11,137 bases of DNA from Paracoccaceae bacterium (GTDB lineage Bacteria > Pseudomonadota > Alphaproteobacteria > Rhodobacterales > Rhodobacteraceae), in contig JAASTF010000083.1 of assembly GCA_021767525.1 (NCBI GenBank), positions 1-11,137 of the forward strand. The letters are read 5' to 3'. Made by a program: the position numbers and the translations under genes. Of the stretch, positions 1 to 5,806 are shown one piece after another. Each line of letters opens with the position of its first letter. Within the stretch, counting starts at the first letter, position 1. The notes under the pieces are model-generated. The model did not search any database. It saw only the letters and a list, made by a program, of their open reading frames with translations, and was not told the DNA's origin.

Positions 1-1198
1 AATCCTGCCGGTGCGGTGACAGGGTGGGCCCCAGATAGGCCTGCATCAGCGCCGCCATCTCGCCCTGCTGGGCGCCGTCATAGCGGGTGATCAGCGCGCG
101 CACCGCATCCCATTCAAAGGCCAGCCCCTCGCGGCCCAGGGCGCGCGCGGCCATGTTCTCGGCCTCTTCGATACTGGCAAAGGTGGAATGGAGCATGTCG
201 AAAAACCGCCCCGTGCTGTCGAATTCCAGGAACGACGCCCCCAGCGGCACCAGCAGGATATCGGCCGCCGACAGCCCGTTGATCGTAAGATACCCCAGCG
301 CCGGCGGCGTGTCGAAGAACACCAGGTCATACCGCTCAAGCACCCCGTCGGCCTCGAGGCTTTCGGTCAGCGCCTCCCACAGTTTCCAGCCCCGCGCCGC
401 CATGCGCCAGACCGGGATCTGGAACTCGGCCCAATACAGGTTCAGCTGTGCGCCGATCAGGTCGATATTGGGCCAATGGGTGCTCTGGATCAGGTCGCCC
501 GCGTCCATTTTCAGCGCCTCGGACAGCGTGTCGTCCAGCGGCTGGGGAGACTCGCCCCGGGTGACACGGATCTGGTTGTCGGCCTGCAGATGGCGCGCGT
601 AATGGCGCGCCAGCAGCGGAAACACCGTCTGCCATTCATCCGCGACCCGGCCGCCGAAGATCGAGGTCATCGACCCCTGGCTGTCGAGATCGACCACCAG
701 AACCCGGTAGCCATCCAGCGCCGCCGACATCGCCAGATGCGCCGCCGTGCTGGTCTTGCCCACGCCGCCCTTGAAATTCGCCACCGCCACCATCTTGGCC
801 GGCAGGCCCGCTGGGCGGTAGGGGCGGTATTCCTTGGCCCGGCTGCCAGCCTCGGAGAAATGCGCCCGCAGGCGCAGCACCTCGTCCAGGGTGAACCACT
901 TGGCCCCGCCCTGCGATTCCGAGCGGCCCTGCGGCAGGTCCGGATTGGCGCGCAGCACGCGGCGGAAATGCGCCGGGTTCACCGGGATCAGGTAGCGGGT
1001 GATTTCCCAGGTCGAAAACAGCCGCAGCGTCTTGGCCCCGGTTTCGTCCATCCCCTGCCGGGCCAGATCGTCGCGTCCGCGCGCGCAGGCCTGGGCGATG
1101 GCGGCAAAACGGCCGGTGCCCGCGGGGCTGTCCAGTTCGGCCAGGGCCCGGTCGGGGTCGATCCCGAAATAGGGGGGTGTGCTGCTCTCGGATGTCAT
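1..1198 (-). CDS. parA: ParA-type plasmid partition ATPase (C-terminus cut by window edge)
   Basis: This is a Walker-type ATPase that would segregate the plasmid together with a ParB protein and centromere sites. From ATG at 1198 the frame stays open for 399 codons and leaves the window at base 1. Residues about 58-112 (LRLFSTWEITRYL ... KWFTLDEVLRLR) form the N-terminal winged/MerR-like HTH region typical of type Ia ParA and RepA-of-RepABC proteins. The deviant Walker A motif is NFKGGVGKTST (141-151), with both signature lysines K143 and K148. Walker A' is VVDLDSQGS (from 168), and Walker B is LVFFDTPPALG with D296. The family usually has 400-470 residues, so a short C-terminal piece is missing, and parB would be expected just beyond the left edge. 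An alternative ATG at 1210 adds four residues. I prefer 1198 because the candidate promoter would give it a short leader and a GGGG tract lies about 8 nt upstream. The gene is divergent from the replication initiator. Confidence 0.93.
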   Translation of the reverse strand, partial: MTSESSTPPYFGIDPDRALAELDSPAGTGRFAAIAQACARGRDDLARQGMDETGAKTLRLFSTWEITRYLIPVNPAHFRRVLRANPDLPQGRSESQGGAKWFTLDEVLRLRAHFSEAGSRAKEYRPYRPAGLPAKMVAVANFKGGVGKTSTAAHLAMSAALDGYRVLVVDLDSQGSMTSIFGGRVADEWQTVFPLLARHYARHLQADNQIRVTRGESPQPLDDTLSEALKMDAGDLIQSTHWPNIDLIGAQLNLYWAEFQIPVWRMAARGWKLWEALTESLEADGVLERYDLVFFDTPPALGYLTINGLSAADILLVPLGASFLEFDSTGRFFDMLHSTFASIEEAENMAARALGREGLAFEWDAVRALITRYDGAQQGEMAALMQAYLGPTLSPHRQD

Positions 1199-1208
1199 AT
1201 CCAGCCCC

Positions 1209-1250
1209 ATGTATCGTGTTTTTCGCAGTATACCGCAAAAGGTGATACAT
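1209..1250 (-). promoter_or_regulatory. Candidate parA promoter with symmetric operator
   Basis: ATGTATC (1209-1215) and GATACAT (1244-1250) form a perfect 7-bp inverted repeat. Its centre (1229.5) coincides with the centre of a candidate minus-strand -10 box TATACT (1227-1232, 5/6 to TATAAT). A weak -35 candidate CTTTCA lies 17 nt upstream (1250-1255). Type Ia ParA proteins with an N-terminal HTH are known to autorepress their own operon, so ParA is the natural candidate ligand. The repeat and its geometry are seen directly; the promoter role and the ligand are inferred. Confidence 0.5.
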
Positions 1251-1264
1251 GAAAGTCTTTTGCG
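1234..1264. repeat. Inverted repeat CGCAAAAG / CTTTTGCG
   Basis: A perfect 8-bp inverted repeat with arms at 1234-1241 and 1257-1264 and a 15-bp spacer. It overlaps the -35/spacer region of the candidate parA promoter and one arm of the 1209-1250 repeat. It could be a second regulator site or part of the origin; the sequence does not decide which. Confidence 0.5.
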
Positions 1265-1268
1265 CACA

Positions 1269-1286
1269 CGGCCCCGATTTTTCCCA
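1269..1286 (+). repeat. Direct repeat copy 1 in origin region
   Basis: CGGCCCCGATTTTTCCCA. It differs from the copy at 1391-1407 only by one extra T. The next bases, TTTTTCATGGG, make a small CCCAT-ttttc-ATGGG inverted repeat (1283-1297) that copy 2 lacks. Confidence 0.55.
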
Positions 1287-1366
1287 TTTTTCATGGGCTT
1301 GATTCGGTGGCCACCCTGTGCCGGGCCTATGTCTGCCGGGCGCCTGGACCCGAAATGGCGGTTAAA

Positions 1367-1375
1367 TGTGGTTAT
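1367..1375 (-). promoter_or_regulatory. Degenerate DnaA-box-like site
   Basis: TGTGGTTAT on the plus strand reads ATAACCACA on the minus strand and matches 7 of 9 positions of TTATCCACA. It lies in a locally AT-rich stretch of the origin region. It is weak on its own and is listed because a perfect box lies about 165 bp away. Confidence 0.25.
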
Positions 1376-1390
1376 TTATGTGTTACAGGC

Positions 1391-1407
1391 CGGCCCCGAT
1401 TTTCCCA
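1391..1407 (+). repeat. Direct repeat copy 2 in origin region
   Basis: CGGCCCCGATTTTCCCA, the same as 1269-1286 apart from one T fewer. The two copies start 122 bp apart. Such paired sequences beside a rep gene may be initiator- or partition-binding sites, but this is inferred only from position. Confidence 0.55.
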
Positions 1408-1435
1408 AGCCCCTGTTTTTTCTGGAAAGGAGCGC

Positions 1436-1448
1436 GCTGTTTCACAGC
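1436..1448. repeat. Small inverted repeat GCTGT-TTC-ACAGC
   Basis: A perfect 5-bp stem with a 3-nt loop. It lies immediately upstream of the GACTC repeat array and runs into the first CAGCCTGTG copy (1445-1453). It is short enough to be chance; its position in the origin region is the only support. Confidence 0.3.
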
Positions 1449-1454
1449 CTGTGC

Positions 1455-1520
1455 GACTCTGAAACCACGTTGTTCTGACTCCGGAAACCCGAAGCGCCGA
1501 CTCCGATCCCCCGAACAGGC
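1455..1520 (+). repeat. Iteron-like array: three 22-bp repeats
   Basis: GACTC occurs at 1455, 1477 and 1499, an exact 22-bp period, or about two helical turns. The surrounding units resemble each other: units 2 and 3 share 15 of 22 bases (GACTCCG ... CCCGAA) and units 1 and 2 share 13 of 22. A fourth unit is not evident on either side. The array ends 11 bp before the perfect DnaA box. The spacing and partial conservation fit degenerate initiator-binding iterons, with the product of the adjacent initiator gene as the likely ligand. Confidence 0.5.
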
Positions 1521-1531
1521 TGGACGCAGCC

Positions 1532-1540
1532 TGTGGATAA
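1532..1540 (-). promoter_or_regulatory. Perfect consensus DnaA box
   Basis: TGTGGATAA on the plus strand is the exact complement of TTATCCACA, the consensus DnaA binding site. It lies 11 bp after the GACTC repeat array and 101 bp before the chosen repA start. This placement is typical of origins that recruit host DnaA. Confidence 0.65.
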
Positions 1541-1641
1541 CTCTAGGCTCGGGTGTCAACAAAACCACGAATGTCCCGGGGCCAACCGGGGCGCGGGCAA
1601 ACCGGCGTAACAGCCACGGACAGGCAGCGGGATACAGGCGC

Positions 1642-2652
1642 GTGACAGGCGGGGCAGGGGCCTTGGGGCCCGTTCATCATCCACAATCCGATTTCTTCGT
1701 CTGCGATATCTTCGCGGCCAGTCCCAAGGACGACCTGGCCTCGATGGAGCATCCGATGTTCTCGCTCTCCACCCGGCCCGACCGGCGCATCCTGGAATAC
1801 GAGCATAACGGCGCGCAGATCACCGTCACCCCCTCGGTCAAGGGGCTGGCCACGATCCACGACAAGGACATCCTGATCTATTGCATCAGCCAGCTGGTGG
1901 CCGCGCTGAATGCCGGGCGCGCGGTCAGCCGCACGCTGCACCTGACCGCCCATGACCTGCTGGTGGCCACCAATCGCGAAACCAGCGGCGACAGCTATCG
2001 CCGCCTGCGCGAGGCCTTCGAGCGGCTGGCCGGCACCCGCATCACCACCAACCTGGAAACCGGCGGGCACGAGGTGACAACCGGCTTCGGCCTGATCGAG
2101 ACCTGGCAGATCGTGCGCAAGACCCGCGGCGGGCGCATGGCCTCGGTTGCGGTGACGCTGTCGGACTGGCTCTATCGCGCGGTGCTGGCGAAATCGGTGC
2201 TGACGCTCAGCCGCGACTATTTTCGCCTGCGCAAACCGCTGGAGCGGCGGATCTACGAGCTGGCGCGCAAGCATTGCGGGCGGCAGCCCGAATGGCGCGT
2301 CTCGGTCGCGGTGCTGCATCACAAATCCGGCTCGGCCAGCCCGCGCCGGGTGTTCCGCGCCATGCTGCGCGAGATGATCGCCAGCGACCACCTGCCCGAC
2401 TATCACCTGTCCGAAGAGCCGGGCGACATCCTGTGCGTGACGCCGCGCCGGGGCGGGCCGCCGCGCGGCCCCGCCCCCGCCAGCCCGCCAGCCCTGCGCG
2501 CCGACACGCTCGATGCCGCGCGGGCGCTGGCGCCGGGGGCCGATGTCTATGCGCTGGTGGCCCGCTGGCAGGGCGTCTGGGCCGCGTCGGGCACGCCGCG
2601 CCTGACCGATCCCGACCGCGCCTTCCTGGGCTGGGTGCGCAAGAATGCGTGA
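1642..2652 (+). CDS. repA: Plasmid replication initiator, RPA (RepA) family
   Basis: This is the initiator that would bind the adjacent repeats and load the replication machinery; it gives 336 residues from GTG 1642. Family-typical blocks are HHPQSDFFVCDIF (from 13), MEHPMFSLS (from 35), EHNGAQITVTPSVKGLATIH (from 54), HDKDILIYCISQL (to 85), LLVATNRETSGDSYRRLREA, and TLSRDYFRLRKPLERRIYEL followed by ARKHCGR (188-214). A Pro/Ala/Gly-rich linker at about 268-285 separates the core from a C-terminal tail ending AFLGWVRKNA. The HPQSDFFVCDI block is normally present in this family, as I recall it, so a start at ATG 1744 would lose real protein. GTG 1642 or TTG 1663 are the plausible starts, and no strong Shine-Dalgarno decides between them. 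An upstream in-frame ATG at 1366 is unlikely because it would run through the origin. The gene is divergent from parA. Which roseobacter plasmid type it belongs to cannot be told without a tree. Confidence 0.9.
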   Translation: MTGGAGALGPVHHPQSDFFVCDIFAASPKDDLASMEHPMFSLSTRPDRRILEYEHNGAQITVTPSVKGLATIHDKDILIYCISQLVAALNAGRAVSRTLHLTAHDLLVATNRETSGDSYRRLREAFERLAGTRITTNLETGGHEVTTGFGLIETWQIVRKTRGGRMASVAVTLSDWLYRAVLAKSVLTLSRDYFRLRKPLERRIYELARKHCGRQPEWRVSVAVLHHKSGSASPRRVFRAMLREMIASDHLPDYHLSEEPGDILCVTPRRGGPPRGPAPASPPALRADTLDAARALAPGADVYALVARWQGVWAASGTPRLTDPDRAFLGWVRKNA

Positions 2653-2677
2653 CACCAAAGCCGCGTCAAACGCGAGT

Positions 2678-2700
2678 GGGGAAAACCGCTATCCCCTTTT
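2678..2700 (+). terminator. Weak hairpin plus T4 after repA
   Basis: GGGGA (2678-2682) can pair with TCCCC (2692-2696), and TTTT follows directly (2697-2700), 26 bp after the repA stop. The stem is only 5 bp with a 9-nt loop, so this is a marginal intrinsic terminator. The rest of the 110-bp gap (2653-2762) shows only the GGAG ribosome binding site of the next gene. Confidence 0.3.
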
Positions 2701-2762
2701 CCGCGAAATCCGGATAAACCCGCAATCACCTGACACCCTGTTCTGATCGGAGCCTTTGCCCC

Positions 2763-5627
2763 ATGTGCGTTGCCTGCCGTCTTGAAAAGACCCTAAACCC
2801 CTATGCGCCCACCCCGCACGACACCGATCTGCCCGATGACACCGGCTTTGGCATCCCGGGCGACCCCAGCACCGGCGCCACGATCAGCCTGGGCACCCCG
2901 GTCTATGGCAGCATCGATTACGATTTCGACACCGACTGGTATGGCATCACCCTGCAGGCCGGGGTCACCTACAGCGTGGCGCTGACCGGTGGCAGCGTGG
3001 TGCCGGGCCTGACGCTGACCGACCCGGTGCTGGGCATCTACAACCAGTTCGGCAGCTTCGTGACCGGCAATGACGACGGCAGCGTCGGGCTCGATTCCTT
3101 TCTGACCTTCACCGCCAGCTATACCGGCACCTATTACCTCGAGGCGGCCAGTTACTACCTGCCCGCCTATTACCCGCCCACCGGTACCTACGAGCTGCTG
3201 ATCGCGCAGGTCGGTGGTGGCGGGGGCGGCACCGGCGGCACCGACGATTTCGCCGGCAATGCCACCACCACCGGATCGGTCACCATCGGCGGCAGCGTCA
3301 CCGGCGAGCTGGAACAGGGCGGCGATACCGACTGGTTCGCGCTGACCCTGGCGGCAGGCGACAGCGTGCTGGTCACGCTGACGGGCAATACGCTGAACGA
3401 TCCCTACCTCACGCTCTATGACGCGCAGGGCAATGTCCTGACGCAGAACGACGATTACCAGGGCCTGAACTCGGGCCTGGTCTATACCGCGGACACGGCC
3501 CAGACCGTTTATATCGAGGCGGCGGGCTATGACGCGGGGCAGACCGGCACCTATACCGTGGCGGTCGACACCTACGTGCCGCAGCCCTACGACCCGCTCG
3601 ACACGATCGACTGGGGCACGCAGATGGCCGATACAACGGTCACCTATTACTTTGCCCCCGCGGGCGTGTCGGCCGATGGCTATACCTCGGAAGGGTTCAA
3701 CGCCTATGAACAATCCCGCTTCGAGGCGGTGTTCGAGCTGATCTCGCAAAGCACCGGGCTGACCTTCACCGAGGTATCCAGCCAGGCGGCGGCGGATTTC
3801 GTGATGCTGCTCGACCTCAACGAGGTGAGCGGCCAGTTCCTGGGCTATTTCAACCCGCCGGGAGAACCGAACGAGGGCGTCGGCGTTTTCGACGGCACCC
3901 AATGGGACCGCTTTGCCGGCGGCGACCTCGAAGAGGGCGGCTATGGCATGGTCACCATGACCCACGAGGTGCTGCACGGGCTGGGCCTGGCGCACCCGCA
4001 TGACACCGGCGGCAGCTCGTCGGTGATGGGCGGTGTGTTCGGTCCCTACGACCAGTATGGCGACCACGAGCTGAACCAGGGCGTCTTTACCACCATGACC
4101 TACAACACCGGCTATTTCACCGGCACCCCGGGTAGCCAGGGCGACACCGCCGGGCAATGGGGGTTCGAGGTCGGGCCGATGGCTCTGGATATCGCAGTGC
4201 TGCAGCGCAATTACGGGGTCAACGACTGGTGGCGTGGCGATGACGACACCTATCTGCTGCCCGATGCCAATCTCGACGGCACCGGCTGGCGCGCGATCTG
4301 GGACACCGCCGGTGTCGACACGCTGCGCTATGACGGCGACCGCAACGTGGTGATCGACCTGCGCGAGGCGACGCTCGAGGACGAGATCGGCGGCGGCGGT
4401 TTCATCTCGGCCGCCAATGGCGTGGCCGGGGGCTATACCATCGCGGCCGGCGCGCTGATCGAGAACGCCACCGCGGGCAGCGGCGACGACCAGCTTCTGG
4501 GCAATGACGGCGACAACACGCTGCAGGGCGGCGCGGGCAATGACACGCTGCGCGGGCGCGGCGGCACCGATACGGCAGTGATCGGCGTGAACCAGGCCCA
4601 GGTCAGCAACGTCACCGCCCTGGTGGGCGGTGTGCAGATTGTCAGTTTCGACGGGATCGACGAGCTGTTCGGCATCGAATACGTGCAGTTCCGCGACGCC
4701 ACGGTGACCGTCTCGGCGCTGCTGGCGGGCAGCGACCCCGACGCCTCGGGGGGGGCAGGCAGCGTGCTGACCGGCACCGGCGGTCCCGAAACCCTGGCCG
4801 GCACCAGCGGCGACGACAGCATCAATGCCCGCGCCGGCAGCGACCGGATCGAGGCCGGCGAGGGCTGGGACGATGTGACCGGCGCGGTGGGCGCTGACAC
4901 GATCCTGGGTGAGGCGGGCCATGACACGCTGCGCGGCGTCAACGGGTTTGACAGTCTCGATGGCGGCACCGGCGATGACGTGCTCGAGGGCAATTTCGGC
5001 AACGACACCCTGCTGGGCGGCGAAGGCAATGACAGCCTCAACGGCGGGCTGGGCTTCGATCTGATGGAGGGCGGGCGCGGCGACGACCTGCTGGCCGCGC
5101 TCGATGGCTATGACACGCTGCTGGGCGGGGCCGGGGCCGATACGCTCGAAGGCAATAACGGTAATGACAGTTTGGATGGCGGCGCCGATGACGACCGGCT
5201 GGAAGGCGGGTTCGGGGCCGACACGCTCGAGGGCGGCACCGGCGACGACTTCCTGTTCGGTGGCAACGGGTTCGACAATCTGACCGGCGGCTCGGGCGCC
5301 GACCGGCTGGAAGGCAATGCCGGCAACGACACGCTGGCCGGCGGCGCGGGCACCGATGTGCTCAAGGGTGGGGTCGGTGCCGATACCTTCGTCTTCACCC
5401 GTGGCGACGGCGCCGACCGCATTGCCGATTTCCAGAACGCCATCGACACGATCCAGATCGATGCCGACCTGCTGGGTGGCGGCAGCCCCGTGGCGACCGA
5501 CCTGATCGGCTTTGCCGGGCGCGATGCCAACGGCTTCCTGATCCTGGATTTCGGGTTCGGCGACACGCTGACCTTCACCGGCGTGACCAATACCGGCGCG
5601 ATCCTGGACGAGGTGGTGTTCATCTGA
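2763..5627 (+). CDS. Serralysin-like RTX zinc metalloprotease with PPC domains
   Basis: This 954-residue protein is probably secreted by a type I (ABC) system and calcium-activated outside the cell. It begins MCVACRLEK, and Cys2 and Cys5 are its only cysteines. Two PPC-like beta-sandwich domains follow (about 26-149 and 160-271), both with a D-T-D-W core (DTDWYGITL, DTDWFALTL), joined by a Gly-rich linker. The protease domain (about 272-480) starts DTIDWGTQMAD. It has the zinc motif HEVLHGLGLAH (H401, E402, H405, H411) and the Met-turn TMTYN (M445, Y447), as in M10B serralysins. After it come a short RTX stretch (572-601), a ~70-residue non-RTX module, and about 23 nonapeptide repeats (671-871). 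The C-terminal region (872-954, GADTFVF ... DEVVFI) has no stretch of basic residues and ends in hydrophobic residues, as type I signals do. There is no N-terminal signal peptide. GGAG (2749-2752) lies 10 nt before ATG 2763. All catalytic residues are present; the substrate is unknown. Confidence 0.92.
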   Translation: MCVACRLEKTLNPYAPTPHDTDLPDDTGFGIPGDPSTGATISLGTPVYGSIDYDFDTDWYGITLQAGVTYSVALTGGSVVPGLTLTDPVLGIYNQFGSFVTGNDDGSVGLDSFLTFTASYTGTYYLEAASYYLPAYYPPTGTYELLIAQVGGGGGGTGGTDDFAGNATTTGSVTIGGSVTGELEQGGDTDWFALTLAAGDSVLVTLTGNTLNDPYLTLYDAQGNVLTQNDDYQGLNSGLVYTADTAQTVYIEAAGYDAGQTGTYTVAVDTYVPQPYDPLDTIDWGTQMADTTVTYYFAPAGVSADGYTSEGFNAYEQSRFEAVFELISQSTGLTFTEVSSQAAADFVMLLDLNEVSGQFLGYFNPPGEPNEGVGVFDGTQWDRFAGGDLEEGGYGMVTMTHEVLHGLGLAHPHDTGGSSSVMGGVFGPYDQYGDHELNQGVFTTMTYNTGYFTGTPGSQGDTAGQWGFEVGPMALDIAVLQRNYGVNDWWRGDDDTYLLPDANLDGTGWRAIWDTAGVDTLRYDGDRNVVIDLREATLEDEIGGGGFISAANGVAGGYTIAAGALIENATAGSGDDQLLGNDGDNTLQGGAGNDTLRGRGGTDTAVIGVNQAQVSNVTALVGGVQIVSFDGIDELFGIEYVQFRDATVTVSALLAGSDPDASGGAGSVLTGTGGPETLAGTSGDDSINARAGSDRIEAGEGWDDVTGAVGADTILGEAGHDTLRGVNGFDSLDGGTGDDVLEGNFGNDTLLGGEGNDSLNGGLGFDLMEGGRGDDLLAALDGYDTLLGGAGADTLEGNNGNDSLDGGADDDRLEGGFGADTLEGGTGDDFLFGGNGFDNLTGGSGADRLEGNAGNDTLAGGAGTDVLKGGVGADTFVFTRGDGADRIADFQNAIDTIQIDADLLGGGSPVATDLIGFAGRDANGFLILDFGFGDTLTFTGVTNTGAILDEVVFI
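4476..5375 (+). repeat. RTX repeat region of the metalloprotease
   Basis: It encodes glycine/aspartate nonapeptides of the GGxGxDxLx type, in a short block (4476 to about 4565) and a long block (about 4773-5375). In the known family these wrap into a calcium-binding parallel beta-roll outside the cell. From 4941 the nonapeptides are organised in groups of six, with an exact 162-bp period (units begin at 4941, 5103 and 5265). Confidence 0.9.
4941..5627 (+). repeat. Duplicated RTX tail, copy 1 (pair with 8288-8974)
   Basis: This segment and 8288-8974 are both exactly 687 bp and align codon for codon to the stop. By hand count about 175 of 228 residues (77%) are identical. The last stretch is closest: the proteins end TGVTNTGAILDEVVFI and TGVTNTGAILDEVVFF. 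It covers three 54-residue super-repeats and the probable secretion signal. A gene or domain duplication, or exchange between the two genes, is the simplest explanation. Confidence 0.85.
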
Positions 5628-5633
5628 TCCTGT

Positions 5634-5663
5634 CCCCGGCCTTTCGCATGCGAAAGGCCGGGG
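5634..5663. terminator. Perfect 30-bp palindrome after the protease gene
   Basis: The 30 bases are their own reverse complement, starting CCCCGGCC and centred on GCATGC. As RNA this gives a 13-bp stem with a CATG loop, 6 bp after the stop codon. No T-tract follows on either strand, so it is not a classical intrinsic terminator. It could be a 3'-end stabilising hairpin, a terminator without a U-tail, or a protein-binding site. Confidence 0.6.
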
Positions 5664-5728
5664 GGCGCTTCAGGGCCGTGACATATTCCAATTGATGCAG
5701 ATCATTCTGCCCCCTGTTCCGCGGGCGT

Positions 5729-5761
5729 AAAATCGGCCCGTGATCGGTGATGCCGATTTTT
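5729..5761 (+). promoter_or_regulatory. Leader hairpin with T-tract upstream of the second RTX gene
   Basis: AAAATCGG (5729-5736) pairs perfectly with CCGATTTT (5753-5760). The inner ATCGG (5743-5747) can instead pair with CCGAT (5753-5757), giving a hairpin followed at once by T4 and A-T. The two foldings exclude each other. It lies 46 bp before ATG 5807. It could be an intrinsic terminator for the upstream gene or an attenuator in the leader of the next. No clear -35/-10 pair was found in 5664-5806. Confidence 0.4.
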
Positions 5762-5795
5762 ATGGTGTGTCGCCGACCGGGTCCAACTTGCGAAC

Positions 5796-5800
5796 AGGAA
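5796..5800 (+). promoter_or_regulatory. Ribosome binding site deciding ATG 5807
   Basis: AGGAA ends 6 nt before ATG 5807. The frame stays open to a GTG at 5747, but that start has no comparable site and lies inside the hairpin at 5729-5761. Confidence 0.6.
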
Positions 5801-5806
5801 TACGCC

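Larger units (their letters stand above)
1265..1641. other. Probable plasmid replication origin region (oriV)
   Basis: This gap between parA and repA holds no convincing gene but several origin-like signals. Two copies of CGGCCCCGATTTT(T)CCCA lie at 1269-1286 and 1391-1407. A relatively AT-rich stretch lies at 1361-1385. A hairpin GCTGT-TTC-ACAGC lies at 1436-1448. Three GACTC repeats with a 22-bp period lie at 1455-1520, and a perfect DnaA box follows at 1532-1540. CAGCCTGTG also occurs twice, at 1445-1453 and 1527-1535, the second copy running into the DnaA box. Iteron-type origins commonly combine initiator repeats, a DnaA box and AT-rich DNA next to the rep gene. The origin assignment is inferred from this arrangement. 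An open frame from ATG 1366 into repA crosses the whole region but is probably not translated there. Confidence 0.6.

Noticed and set aside
636..1250. 204-codon minus-strand frame starting at ATG 1250
   Set aside because: It is out of frame with the ParA motifs and gives a G/P/R-rich product. The real ParA frame starts at 1198 or 1210.
188..1252. 354-codon plus-strand frame over the partition gene
   Set aside because: The minus strand carries the full set of ParA motifs (KGGVGKT, DLDSQGS, FFDTPPALG). The plus-strand product is R/Q/H-rich and featureless.
1366..1641. N-terminal extension of the initiator to ATG 1366
   Set aside because: The extension runs through the repeat array and DnaA box and has no similarity to the family, which I expect to start roughly 10-15 residues before the HPQSDFF block.
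1543..2658. 371-codon minus-strand frame over repA
   Set aside because: Shadow of a GC-rich gene. The plus-strand frame matches RPA-family blocks throughout.
2793..4922. 709-codon open frame on the minus strand across the protease gene
   Set aside because: Same cause. The plus strand encodes an intact serralysin active site and RTX repeats, so the antisense frame is a by-product.
5678..5706. Promoter with -35 GTGACA upstream of the second RTX gene
   Set aside because: GTGACA (5678-5683) fits a -35 box, but no acceptable -10 lies 16-18 nt downstream (ATCATT and neighbours match poorly).
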